Source: Pyropia yezoensis (taxonomy: Eukaryota; Rhodophyta; Bangiophyceae; Bangiales; Bangiaceae). Taken from it: a DNA stretch of 64,000 bases. Below are positions 40,800-50,725 of the stretch, one piece after another. The DNA lies in the NCBI GenBank assembly GCA_009829735.1, contig CM020619.1, forward strand, positions 8,732,375 to 8,796,374, given 5' to 3'. Below the pieces are notes generated by a model. It was not told where the DNA came from and did not search any database. It was given only the letters and a program-made list of their open reading frames with translations. The translations under genes and the position numbers were made by a program. How positions within the stretch are numbered: the stretch's first letter is position 1; each line of letters starts with the position of its first letter.

Positions 40800-41061
40800 C
40801 GCTGCGCCCTTTCCCCCCCGGCATACTCCCGTGCGGCCGCCCCCAACGCCCGCTCCCCGGCCAGCAAGGGTGGCTGGGCGTAGGCATCGACCGAGGCGAT
40901 CCACAAAGAACAGAGGGCGCTCCGTTGTTCATCCTCTTCATTTCAGCGTGTCCTCGCTGCCTGGTTGTGTGTACATACAGCATGCACTATGGTCGGACAG
41001 CCTGGTTGACTGGCGTCTCCCCCGCGCGGGCCCGGACTGTCCTTGCGGTGCCATACAGTAT

Positions 41062-41078
41062 GTATGTACAGTACATAC
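41062..41078. promoter_or_regulatory. 17-bp near-palindrome, copy 3
   Basis: GTATGTACAGTACATAC, identical to 38059-38075. CATACAGTATG lies immediately before it. Confidence 0.5.
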
Positions 41079-41723
41079 GCCTTGAGAGAACACAATTCAG
41101 AGCCATCCACAGCGCTCTAGTCACACGTGGGAAAGAATTCTGAGTGATGAAGAAACGGGTCGCGCGCAGAGAGCAGTGCTTCCGCCCGTCTGTAGGCGTG
41201 ACGACGCTCATCCTTTCTCGTTCTCGGCGTCTCGGGATGAAACCACTCGGCAGCACAGGACACTGAGACACTGAGAGAAAGTGGAACGCTCGTAGACAGA
41301 GCTGGGAGAGCGGTCCCAGCCGGGGAGGCGAGAAGAGCAACCAGTGCGCGTGCATACAGCAACCAGAAACATGATGAACCCCGATGCAAGACAAAAAAAA
41401 GCTCCCCCCCTCGCCACAAAAACAAGAACGAACGCAAACAAGTACAAGAGATACGAGCGGCCAGCAAGAAAAAACACGAAAAAAGCCGTGCAAAAACAAC
41501 AAAGAGCCCACAGCCCCATTCGCCTTGCAAGGCGCCAAGGTGACTCGCCCCGCGCCACCCGCCCCCGCCTCGCCCGCCACCCCACCCAACCGCTTCCCGT
41601 ATGCAGGGGCGCCACGGGGTTGGGCGCGAGGGCGGGGGGGGAGGGGCGGAGGTGGTGTGCCCCTGGCCACCCCCCCTCCCCTCCAACCCCCCGCCCTCCC
41701 CCCCCCCTGCGGGCCTCCCTCCC

Positions 41724-44700
41724 CTAGCTCCCCGCCCCCGCCAACGTCAGGGACTTCTTGGCCAGCCCGTACACGTACGGCCCGCGCACCCCCCCGTGAC
41801 CGCGGCGGTCCCACTCACCCGTCACGTTGAGGTTGATGATGGTAAAAAACTCCTTGATGTGGTTTACCGTCACCCGCAGGCTGCCGCCCGTCAGGCTGCT
41901 GCGGGTGGTGGAGGAGGAGGGCATGCCAGACGAGGCAGGCGGGCCGTTGCCGCCGCCGCCGCCGCCATTGCCCCCGCCGCTGCCGCTGCCATTGACGCCA
42001 CCGCCGCCGCCGCCGCCGCCGCCTGCCGACGCGGTGCCGGCCGCGTCACCGCCACCGCCACCGCCGCCACCGCCGCAGCCACCACCGCCTCCGGTGCCGC
42101 CGCCGCCGCCGCCGCCGCCAGCCCCCACCTCATCATCACCGTCGGCCGCGGCGGCGGCGGCCGCCCCCGCCGAGCGGATCTCATCCTTGAGCGCACACAG
42201 CCGCACATAGTCCTTGGACGTGTGCCGGTCCGTGTCGTCGGTGAGCTCGTACTCGTGGAGGAGGTGCAACGCAATCGCCGCCCACTGCTCTCGGTGCTTG
42301 GACCCAAAGTTGCTGTTCTCATAGTCCATCGCCGCCAGCCGGCGGGTCACCTTGACCCGCTCCGAGACGGTCCGCGGCTGCCGCTCTGGGACAGACATGC
42401 CGCCGCCGCCGCCTCCACCGCCGCCGCCGCCACCGCCGACGCCGCCATCCCCACCGCCCAGGCCACCACCACCGCCGCCGCCGCCGCTGCCGCCGCCACC
42501 AAACGCGCCGGCAGCGCCGCCCATGGGTGGCGGCCGGCTCGCCGAGCCGCCCCCGCCATTGACCCCCCCAGGGTAGACGCCCAGGGAGGCGTGGTCGCCC
42601 AGCCCCGGCGGCCCCGAAGGGGCGACTGGCATCGGCTCTCCCCCCCCCCCCGCACCGGGGCCCGCAGCCGCCCCGCCATTGACGTACGGGTGGAGGTAGC
42701 CCGGCGAGTAGGGGGACACGTTGTAGCCATACGAGCCGGCGCGACCCCGCGAGGCCGCGGCCGCAGCCGCGACGGCCGCCCCCACGGGGAGCCCCCCCGA
42801 GTGCACCGGCGCGTAGGGCGGCGGCAGGTTGTACACGCCCGGCGACGGCGCCAGGATGCCACGGTGCGCGTGGTGCACGCTCAGGTCCATCGAGCCGCCC
42901 GAGCCCGGCGCCGAGCCCACTGGCGGCACGCCTAACAGGCCGCCGCCGCCGTGCAGCGCGGCTGCCGCCGCAGACGCGTAGGCATAGGACGACGGGTGGG
43001 GGAATGCGTGGCGGCCGTCATAGTAGGGCGCCAGGCCGGGCGGCACGCCCCCGTCGTGCGGCGCCATGTGCGCCGGGTGCGCCGCCCTGCCATGCGCGCG
43101 TGGGTCGTAGGCGCCGCCACCACCGCCGGCAGCGGCCGCAGCCACGCCGCCGGGTGGGTGGCCGACGGCGCCGTGGAGGCCTAGCTGTTGCGAGTGCGAG
43201 GCGTGCAGCTCTGTCAGCTGCTGTTGCTGTGCGTGCTGCTGATGCTGCTGCCGCTGCTGAGCATGGTGTGGGTGCTGCTGCTGCTGATGCTGCTGCTGCT
43301 GCTGCTGCAACTGCTGCTGCTGCTGCTGCTGCTGCTGATGTTGCTGCTGCTGAACGGCCGATGCGGCAGCGACAGCAGCCTGCCCATTGGCGGGGAACCC
43401 CCCGTGGGCAGCGTGTCCCCCGTGACCGTGATGCCCGCCGTGGCTGGGGTGCCCGCGGTGACCACCGCCCGCCCCACCCGGCCCTGCCTGCGACGCCGTC
43501 ACCACCGCCGCTGGCGATGGTGCGTGTGGCGACGCCGGCGGGCGACCGGCGTGCCCGCCATCGGCGGCCGCCGCGTCTGGGTGAGCCCCCCCCCCCCCGC
43601 CGGCGGCGACACCCCCCGACGGCGCCTGCGACAGGGGGACTGCCCACGGCGAGTAGGAGCGGCCGTCCCCCCCCATCGCCACCAGTGACGGCAGCCGATA
43701 GGGGTGGTGGTGGTACATGGCCGCCGGCGCGACGGGGAGGTACCGGTCGTCCGGCCCCGCCGGGCGGTGGGCGGGGGGCAGCCCCGCGGGACCCACCCCC
43801 CCCACGTCATAGTAGCCGGGCTGCACCTGCGGGAACATGAGCTGCTGCTGCCGGTGCTGCGGGTGGGGCATCAGCGGCCGCAGCGTGCCGTGGGCACCCG
43901 CGCCCGCGGCGGCTGCGGCAGCGCCCTCGCCGCCCAGCCCCGGCGGGTAGGGGTGGTAGGCCGGCACCAGGCCGCCGCCACCGTCAGCCGCCATGGGGTG
44001 CAGCGTAAATGGCACGCCCGAGTGAGTCAGCGCCGGCGGCGGCGCCGCGGCGCCCCCGTCAGCGGCCGAGGCGGCGCCACCGACACCGCCACCACTACCG
44101 GCGCTGACACCACCGCCCACATCTGCAGCTGCTGTCGCGGACGTCCGCACAGAAGATGTGGACGGCGGGCGCCGCATGCCCCCGTGCGGGACGTGGTCAC
44201 GATCCCGCTCTCGCTCCCGCCCCCGCTCGGCATCACGCTCCACCTGCCCGCCCGACGCATGACCGACGGTGTGCGGCGGTGGTGGTGGCGGCGGCGGTGG
44301 TGGCGGCGGCGGTGGCGGCGGCAGTGACGCTGTCGGTGGTGGTGGGGGCGGCGGCGGTGGTGGTGGCGGTGGCTCAACCATGCCCGCCGCCGACAGCAGA
44401 CGCCCCCCCTCTCGGCCGTGCCCGCCGCGGCCGTCGGCGTCGCGCACGCCTATAACCGCAGGCGATGGTATGCCGGCGGGGACCCCCCCCGCGGCGGCCG
44501 CCGCGGCGGCGACGGCGGCGAGCCCCTCCATGCCATTTGTTCCCCCCCCCCCGACCCCACCTGGCGGCAGTAGCGCATGGCGGGGCATCCGCAGGGCAGC
44601 AGACGCCGCTGAGGCTGCAGCCCCAAGGGGACCACCGAGAAGCTCCCCTGGGGCGGCCGCCCGACGGGCGCCGCCCCGGCCGGCAGCGGGAGGCAAGAGC

Positions 44701-45050
44701 TCCCCCGGGGCCGCCACCGTCGCTGTCGACGGCGACGGTGACGGCGACGGTGACGGCGGCTCGCGTTCAGTGGCCGCCGCAGTCGCGGCAGTAACGGCGC
44801 CCCCGCCGCCCGACAGCGGGCGCGGGCGCTTGCGTACGGGCGGCCGGCGGCCACGCGAGTCGACGCTCTCCCCGCCCGCCTCGTAGGATGGCCGCGGCGG
44901 CCTCGCTGCCGCCGCCGTCGTCACCGCCCCCACCGTCACTGGGGGCGGGGAGGGCGGCGGCGGGTCAGGGCGCCCCGCCACCACCACCCCTGCCGCCGCT
45001 GCCGCCGCCGATGTCGCAGCCGCTGCCGACGCAGCCGCCGCTGCCGCCAT
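41724..45050 (-). CDS. PolyQ / low-complexity regulator-like protein; may be continuous with the cryptochrome
   Basis: From the first in-frame ATG at 45050 the frame encodes 1108 aa. It is mostly Ala/Gly/Pro/His-rich and includes a poly-Gln tract (nt 43214-43354) and Tyr/Pro/Gly-rich stretches of the kind found in transcription regulators. Near the C-terminus ordinary-composition sequence appears: RTVSERVKVTRRLAAMDYEN, then SKHREQWAAIALHLLHEYEL and YVRLCALKDEIRSAG, which may be a compact helical (SANT/Myb-like) domain, and lastly NHIKEFFTIINLNVTG. A perfect splice donor, CGG then GTGAGT, occurs at 41819/41818, so further exons downstream are possible. The frame is open 486 nt above the ATG and overlaps the cryptochrome frame. 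A single-base length change in the C14 run at 45175-45188 would make one long protein. I do not recognise the family. Confidence 0.55.
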   Translation of the reverse strand: MAAAAAASAAAATSAAAAAAGVVVAGRPDPPPPSPPPVTVGAVTTAAAARPPRPSYEAGGESVDSRGRRPPVRKRPRPLSGGGGAVTAATAAATEREPPSPSPSPSPSTATVAAPGELLPPAAGRGGARRAAAPGELLGGPLGAAASAASAALRMPRHALLPPGGVGGGGTNGMEGLAAVAAAAAAAGGVPAGIPSPAVIGVRDADGRGGHGREGGRLLSAAGMVEPPPPPPPPPPPPPTASLPPPPPPPPPPPPPPPPHTVGHASGGQVERDAERGRERERDRDHVPHGGMRRPPSTSSVRTSATAAADVGGGVSAGSGGGVGGAASAADGGAAAPPPALTHSGVPFTLHPMAADGGGGLVPAYHPYPPGLGGEGAAAAAAGAGAHGTLRPLMPHPQHRQQQLMFPQVQPGYYDVGGVGPAGLPPAHRPAGPDDRYLPVAPAAMYHHHPYRLPSLVAMGGDGRSYSPWAVPLSQAPSGGVAAGGGGGAHPDAAAADGGHAGRPPASPHAPSPAAVVTASQAGPGGAGGGHRGHPSHGGHHGHGGHAAHGGFPANGQAAVAAASAVQQQQHQQQQQQQQQLQQQQQQHQQQQHPHHAQQRQQHQQHAQQQQLTELHASHSQQLGLHGAVGHPPGGVAAAAAGGGGGAYDPRAHGRAAHPAHMAPHDGGVPPGLAPYYDGRHAFPHPSSYAYASAAAAALHGGGGLLGVPPVGSAPGSGGSMDLSVHHAHRGILAPSPGVYNLPPPYAPVHSGGLPVGAAVAAAAAASRGRAGSYGYNVSPYSPGYLHPYVNGGAAAGPGAGGGGEPMPVAPSGPPGLGDHASLGVYPGGVNGGGGSASRPPPMGGAAGAFGGGGSGGGGGGGGLGGGDGGVGGGGGGGGGGGGGMSVPERQPRTVSERVKVTRRLAAMDYENSNFGSKHREQWAAIALHLLHEYELTDDTDRHTSKDYVRLCALKDEIRSAGAAAAAAADGDDEVGAGGGGGGGGTGGGGGCGGGGGGGGGDAAGTASAGGGGGGGGGVNGSGSGGGNGGGGGGNGPPASSGMPSSSTTRSSLTGGSLRVTVNHIKEFFTIINLNVTGEWDRRGHGGVRGPYVYGLAKKSLTLAGAGS
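43214..43354 (-). repeat. CAG/CTG-type repeat coding poly-Gln
   Basis: Dense CTG repeats on the plus strand (CAG/CAA/CAC codons on the coding minus strand) encode runs of up to nine Gln broken by His and Leu. Confidence 0.85.
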
Positions 45051-48000
45051 TGACGGAAGTGAGGCGCCGTCGCCGGCGGCGGCGGCTGCGCCACCCCCAC
45101 CCGTCCCCGGCGCACCGCCGTCGACATGGTGGGCAGCAGTGGCGGTGGAGTTCCCGACAGGCCTTGCCCGGGCGCCCCCCCCCCCCCCGTCGGCGTGCTG
45201 GTCGGTGAGCGTCGACACGTGGAGCCCCCCCCCAAGGACCCCCCCGGCGCCACTGACAGCACCGACGTAGCCGACACGCCAAACCCACCGCGCCGCGCGA
45301 CCGTCGGGGACGCCAGCGCCGCGTCCCAATGGGGGGGACGCCGCCCCACCGGCCGCGCCTCGCCCGTCAGGTCCGACACGGGGGCTGGAGGGGCGGCGTG
45401 GCGTGCGGGCAGGTCGGCGGCGGCACCCGCGCCGCCGCCACAGCCAGCCCCACCCTCTCCCCCACCCCGTACACCCCCACCCCCAGCCGTCCCGGGGGCG
45501 GCGGTCGGGCGCTGCGCCGTGGCGCCACCCCGCCACGGGTGGGCGTCGCGACAGGCGCCCCCCCCCTCACGGGGAGACGCCACCGACGACGACGGCGGCG
45601 GCGGCGGCACGACGGGCGACTGGTCGGGGGGAGAGCACCCGCCGCGGGGGCGCGACCGCTTGTGCGGGGTGGTCGACGCACTGCCCCCGTGGGCGGGCGC
45701 GGGCGAGGCAGACCGCGGCCGCGGCGGCGGACCGCCGGCCGCCACCGCCACAGCCGCCGCCCCACCGGCGCCACCCCCTGCCGCGGCTGACACGGACGGC
45801 GGCGAACGCGGTAGCGGCAATGAAGGCACCGACGACGGGGGCAGGCCGGTGGGCATTGATGGCGCGCCACCGCAGCCATCGTCGGACGAGAAGCCGACGC
45901 CCGCCGACACGGCGCCCGGCCAGCGGACGTCCCCCTCGGGCGACAACCTCGGGCGCGCCTGCTCACGTCCCCCCTCTCCCGCCAGCAGTGGCGGCGGCGA
46001 CCGCGACGGGCAGCTGTCGCTCTCCGACGCCCGTGCTGCGGCGAGCGGGGGCACGTGCAGCCCCGCGAGGCCCGCCGGTGGTGGCACGTGCCGCCCGCCA
46101 GCCGCGGGCGTGCCGTCGGCGGCCCAGGCAGTGGGTGCCACCACCACCGCCGTCGTGCTCCGCGCGTCTCCATCCCCATGCTCGTCGACACAATCCGAGT
46201 CGGACCGGTCTGACGATAAGGGGGCGGTTACCCGACGGGCGTCACGGGGGCGCCCACCCCCGCCGCGGCCGCCACGGGCGCGGACTAGCCCATCGTTGCC
46301 ACGGCTGCCCCGGCTGCCGCCGCCACCGCCGTCGTCACTGCCATCGCTGCTGCTGTCGCCGCTGACCCGGCCAGCTCCAAGGCGCACAGGGGAGAGCCCG
46401 CTGTCGCCCAGGTACCGGGGCGTCGCCTCCCCACCCAAGCTACTGTGCTCAGAGCCCGAAGACCCCGACAGCCCATCCACCCGGATGCCCCCCGTCGGCC
46501 TTCGTCGCCAGCGCGGATAGCGCCCGCGGTCGACTGTCATGTCGAGGAGGATCACCCCTTCAACACTGCCGGCTTCCCCATCGTGTTCTTCCATCACGTC
46601 GACAATTCCCGCCGTGCGACGCGACCCGCTGGCGCCATCGGACTCGCGCCGGCGATGACGACGGGACCGCAACTCTCCCCCCGTGCCGCCACCGGTGCGG
46701 CCATGGCCCGACGCAGCAGCCACCACCGCACCGGCGGTAAACCGCTTCCGCCCCCGCGCGTCGATGGGCGCGCGCCCGTGGCGGTACAGCGGCGATGGCT
46801 TTTGGAGGGTAATGAGGGGCAACGTCGGCCGCTGGGCGAAAAAGATGCGCCGCATCAGCAGCATAGCCGCCCGCGACCGCGCACGCGCCTGCGGCCCCGT
46901 CACCAGCCGGACGGGGTAAACATACTCGGCGAGGGGGCCAGCCGCCACTGACGCGTCGCTGTCAATGTCGCCGCCGTCCGTGTCGCTACCCGAGCCGCCG
47001 CCACGGGCCTCGGCAGCGGCGGCGCTCGCCAGCGCCGACGAGTAGGCGCCGCGGGAGAGCAGGCTGACACCCGCCGCCGCCAGCACTGCCGGCGGTGCGC
47101 GCCAGGGCGTAAAGACAAACTCGTCGGGCAGCGCCGCCAGCTCAGGCACGTACGTTCGCACGTAGTCGGCGGCGGCGGCGAGGGAGCGGCTCCGTGTGGC
47201 CGCCGACGATGGGTTGACAAGCGTCGTGAAGGGGAAGGCGTCGCTGTTGCACCCTGCGGTCCACTGCCACCCGAGGCTGTTGGACGCCTCGTCCGCGTCG
47301 ACGAGCGTGCGCACCATCCACGCCGCCCCCGCGGGCCATGGTAGCAGGAGGTACTTGCAGAAAAAGGAGGCGGCGAGGAAGCGCATACGGTTGTGGGCCC
47401 AGCCTTCGGCGACCAGCTGGCGCATCGCGGCGTCCACCACGGGGTAGCCTGTGCGGCCCGACTCCCACGCGGCCATCATGTAGCCGTCGGGGTCGGCGGC
47501 CCATGGGAAGGCGGAGAACTCGGGCACGATCGGCTTGATCGCCGCATCAGGGTGGCGGTTGAGCATAAAGGACGCAAACTCCCGCAGGGCCATGTTCTTG
47601 AGGAACGCGTACCGCGCCGCCCGCGCGCGGCGGCTAATCTCGCTGTCACGGCCCATGGCCGACAGGGGGGGCGAGTTGCACGGGTGAGGCGGCGGGGGTC
47701 GCGCCCCAAAGTACCGCGCGTCCGCGCCCAGCGGGGCGCCCCCAGGGTGGGCGCCACGGCCGTCGCCGTCGCTGCCATCGTTGCTCACCTCAATGTCCGC
47801 GTCCGGATCCGAGTCACCGTCGTCGTCGGCGAGCCCCACCCGGGGCCCAGCCGTCGTCGCCAACAGTGTAGCAGCAGCCGTGGTCGTCGACGCGGTCGAC
47901 GCCATCCCCCCCGACCCCGCAGCGGCGGCCGCCTCGGCCGCCGCACCTTCTCGCTCGGCCGCGACGCTCGCATCCACGACCGACCAGTAGAGCACCCGCG

Positions 48001-48815
48001 GGCTGAGCTCCCCAAACCGGATGTGCGGTGACAGACGGGAGGTGGTCACCGTGTCCCCCACACGCATCCCATCCCGCCGCACGTCCTGCTCGCCAAACAT
48101 GGTAAAGCGGTCGCTCGAAAGGAAGCGGGTGAGCGCGCTGAGTGCGGCGCGCTCCCCCACATCCACGTCGAGGCCCCGTGCGTACTCTGTGCGCCGCTGA
48201 GACGACGGCAGCAGGCCCAGGCCGTCGACACCAACGCTCATGACCGGGTACCACCGGCGCAGCTGGTAGCCAACGGGGAAAAAGATGGGCCGTGGTGGCG
48301 GCCGGCTGGCAACGTAGTCCAGCCAAAAGGTCATGAACGTGTGAAAGTCGTCGGCGGTGTAGCACTCGGGCACTATCGCCGGACCGCCGCCGAGCCCCCC
48401 ATCCGCAAACATCCCGTCCGCGGGCGGCGGCTCGAGCAGCATCTCAGACGACAGCGAAAACGCTGACACCCGAATGTCGCAAAGGAAGGCGGCAAGCGCC
48501 CGCTCCTTGGCAGTCTCCTTGGGACTCACCCGCCGGTTCCAAAACACCGCCGACGCGGACGTCTCGCGGACGACGGCGAGCACCTCGTCCGCTGCCGACC
48601 CGTCGGTGCGGCGGAGGGTCAGCGGCACACCCATCGCCTCGAGGCTGGCCGTGAGCGCGCGGAGGGAGCGGAACAGCCACAGCCGCTGCGCGGGGCCCAT
48701 CCGCCGCTCCAGCGTGTTCATGTCCACCGGCAGCTGACCGCTGTGGGCGGTAGACGCGTGGCCGGGTGCGCCGCTGCCGCTGCCGCTACTGCGACGGGAG
48801 GAACCGCCACCGCCG

Positions 48816-48846
<31 letters not shown>

Positions 48847-49645
48847 TACCACCACCGCCACCACCAACGCTGAGCCGCTTGCTACCCCTGCTGCCAGCCG
48901 GGGCGCGTCGGCCCCTGGCAGGCCGCCGGCTACGGCGGAGACCAATCGCCGGATCGGCCGAGCTTGGCCCCCCCCGCCGCCCCGTCGTGCCCGTCGCGCC
49001 GCCACCACCCCCACTGGCCGCAGCCGCCGCCGCCGCCGCCGCCGCCCCCTCCCCCGTCCGACCACTCGGGCCGCTCTCCACCGACGGCGATACGGAGCGC
49101 AGGGCGTCGCTGCCGCTGCCGCTGCACACGCTGTCATCCTCGTACGTATAGCGCATGCCCCACGCCGCCAGCAGCGGGTTGCCGCCCAGGCCGCCAGCAC
49201 CGGTGCCCGACCGCGGCCCCCGGCCGGGCTCCATCAAGTGTTCCTCTTGGGCAACGTACGATGGGCGGCCGCCGCCGTCACCGCCGCCACCGCCGTCTGC
49301 CCCCCCCGCCCTGCCCCCGGCTCCCCCCCCCCCCGCCCCCTCCCGTGGTCGGTCTGGGTGGTCGCCCCCGCTCGCATCCTCCCCCGACGAGTAGCCACTC
49401 GCGCCGTCATCGTCGACCGAGTCATAGTCGTCCCACTCGTCGAGCACAAACAGGACAATCATGGGGGAGTTGGTCCGCGCCGCCGCCATCAGCGCAATGT
49501 GATCGTGCACTCGCAGGTCATGGCCGCGGAGCCATACAATGACCGGCCGCTCCTCGGCGCCGCCGCCGCCAATGCTGCCACTGCCGCTGCGGGTGAGGCC
49601 ACCGCTGGCGGCGGCCGCGCCGCCGACGTCGCCACCGTCGCCGCC

Positions 49646-49677
<32 letters not shown>

Positions 49678-50560
49678 CCCCCACCCCACCGCCACCGTCC
49701 CCCCCCGCGCCAGTGCCGTCAGTACCCGCGCCGCCGCCAAAGTGGGCCGACGACGCAACGACCGCCTGGAGCGCCTGGATCTGGGCCGCGTCGTGCGCCA
49801 TTTGGGCGGCCGCGTAGGCCGCGGCGTGGGCCCCGCCAGGGGGACCCCCCCCCCGCCCCCGGGGCGGCCGGGCGGCCATGGCGCCCCCGTGTGGGGGCGC
49901 GCCGGGCGTGTGGTGACCGCCATTCCCCACCGCGGCGGCCGCCGACCCGCCCCCACCGACGCCGCAGTCGTCGTTGCCGCCGCCGCCGTGGACGCCACGC
50001 GCGGCGGCGATCATCCCGCCTCCCTCCAAGCCACCGCCCCCGCCACCGCCGCCAGCCCCACCGTCCGCCACCAACGCCACCGTCGGCAGCTGCGCGGTAG
50101 GCGGCGGCACAGACGGATGCGACGGTGACGGGGGTGACAACGACCGCCGTCGCCGCCGGTTCCGCCGTAGCCGCCCGGGGCGGTACCCACCGGCGGCGGC
50201 GCCAGGGCGCCGCTCCATCGAGGAGGGGGGGGTGGTGGGCAGCGCGCCGCCGTCGGCGGGGGGGGGCGACGCGGCGGGCGGGCGGGGTCGACCCCGGGGG
50301 CTCCCGCCGCCGCCCCCCCAATGGCGGGCAGCGGCGCGAGCCGCCGCGCCCCCCCCCGGCAGCGGCGGGGGGGGGCGCGGCGGTCGCTCCCCTTCCCCCC
50401 TCCCGCCGCCGCCGCCACCGCCCACGCCGTCCCGGCGGGCGCCCCCCTCCTCCTCCGCGTCTGACGTGGATCCCGTCGCCGCGTCTGCGAGCGCCGACAG
50501 CGCGCCGTCCCCCCCATACAGCCGGCGGTCCGGGACGGGGGCACCCCTGCCGCCCAGCCG

Positions 50561-50603
<43 letters not shown>

Positions 50604-50725
50604 AGGTCGCTCCCGTCGGCCACCACCAGCCGGCCGCTGGTGGCGGCGGCGTCCACCCCCCCCGCCCCCCCCACCACCGTACACCGGCGCTTGGCGGGGG
50701 GGGACCCGCGGCCGCTCCCGGCCAT
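44936..50725 (-). CDS. Giant plant-like cryptochrome / photolyase-family protein
   Basis: The ATG at 50725 gives up to 1929 aa in this frame; ordinary cryptochromes have 500-700. After a basic Gly/Pro-rich N-terminus of about 390 residues, the photolyase-related alpha/beta domain begins with VIVWLRGHDLRVHDHIALMA and FVLDEWDD. It is then interrupted by a low-complexity insert of about 270 residues, and resumes with RLWLFRSLRALTASLEAMGV and SASAVFWNRRVSP. The FAD-binding helical domain follows: SRLSPHIRFGELSP, then GYPVVDAAMRQLVAEGWAHN and RMRFLAASFFCKYLLLPW (about 1090-1130), NSLGWQWTAGCNSDAFPF, and YVRTYVPELAALPDEFV, ending near 1270. The GWQWTAG form is plant-like cryptochrome type. A C-terminal extension of about 640 Ser/Gly/Arg-rich residues, containing VDVMEEHDGE, follows. 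The last 80 or so residues, beyond the C14 run at 45175-45188, are Arg-rich and look like an off-frame reading, so the true C-terminus is probably different. Expected role: blue-light photoreceptor in the nucleus. Confidence 0.85.
45175..45188 (+). repeat. C14 run where cryptochrome and polyQ frames meet
   Basis: Upstream (in coding direction) the cryptochrome frame looks real; downstream the other minus-strand frame, leading into the polyQ protein, looks real. Both frames are open across the run. Confidence 0.8.

Larger units (their letters stand above)
40164..41723. other. Intergenic region, no gene supported
   Basis: Holds a 25-bp-period tandem duplication at 40352-40396, a G27 run at 40570-40596, and two copies of the GTACAGTAC palindromic element (40774-40799 and 41062-41078). 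The part 41120-41540 is less GC-rich and is probably the 3' flank of the minus-strand gene ending at 41724. Confidence 0.5.

Noticed and set aside
38852-40906. 684-codon minus-strand frame opposite the CBM48 gene
   Set aside because: Antisense shadow made of Pro/Arg repeats; the plus strand has the recognisable domain.
45126-46520. 464-codon plus-strand frame opposite the cryptochrome C-terminus
   Set aside because: Antisense to a region that continues the cryptochrome frame; Pro/Arg/Ala-rich with no domain.
48743-50128. 461-codon plus-strand frame opposite the cryptochrome N-terminal half
   Set aside because: Shadow of the cryptochrome coding strand, which carries the photolyase motifs.
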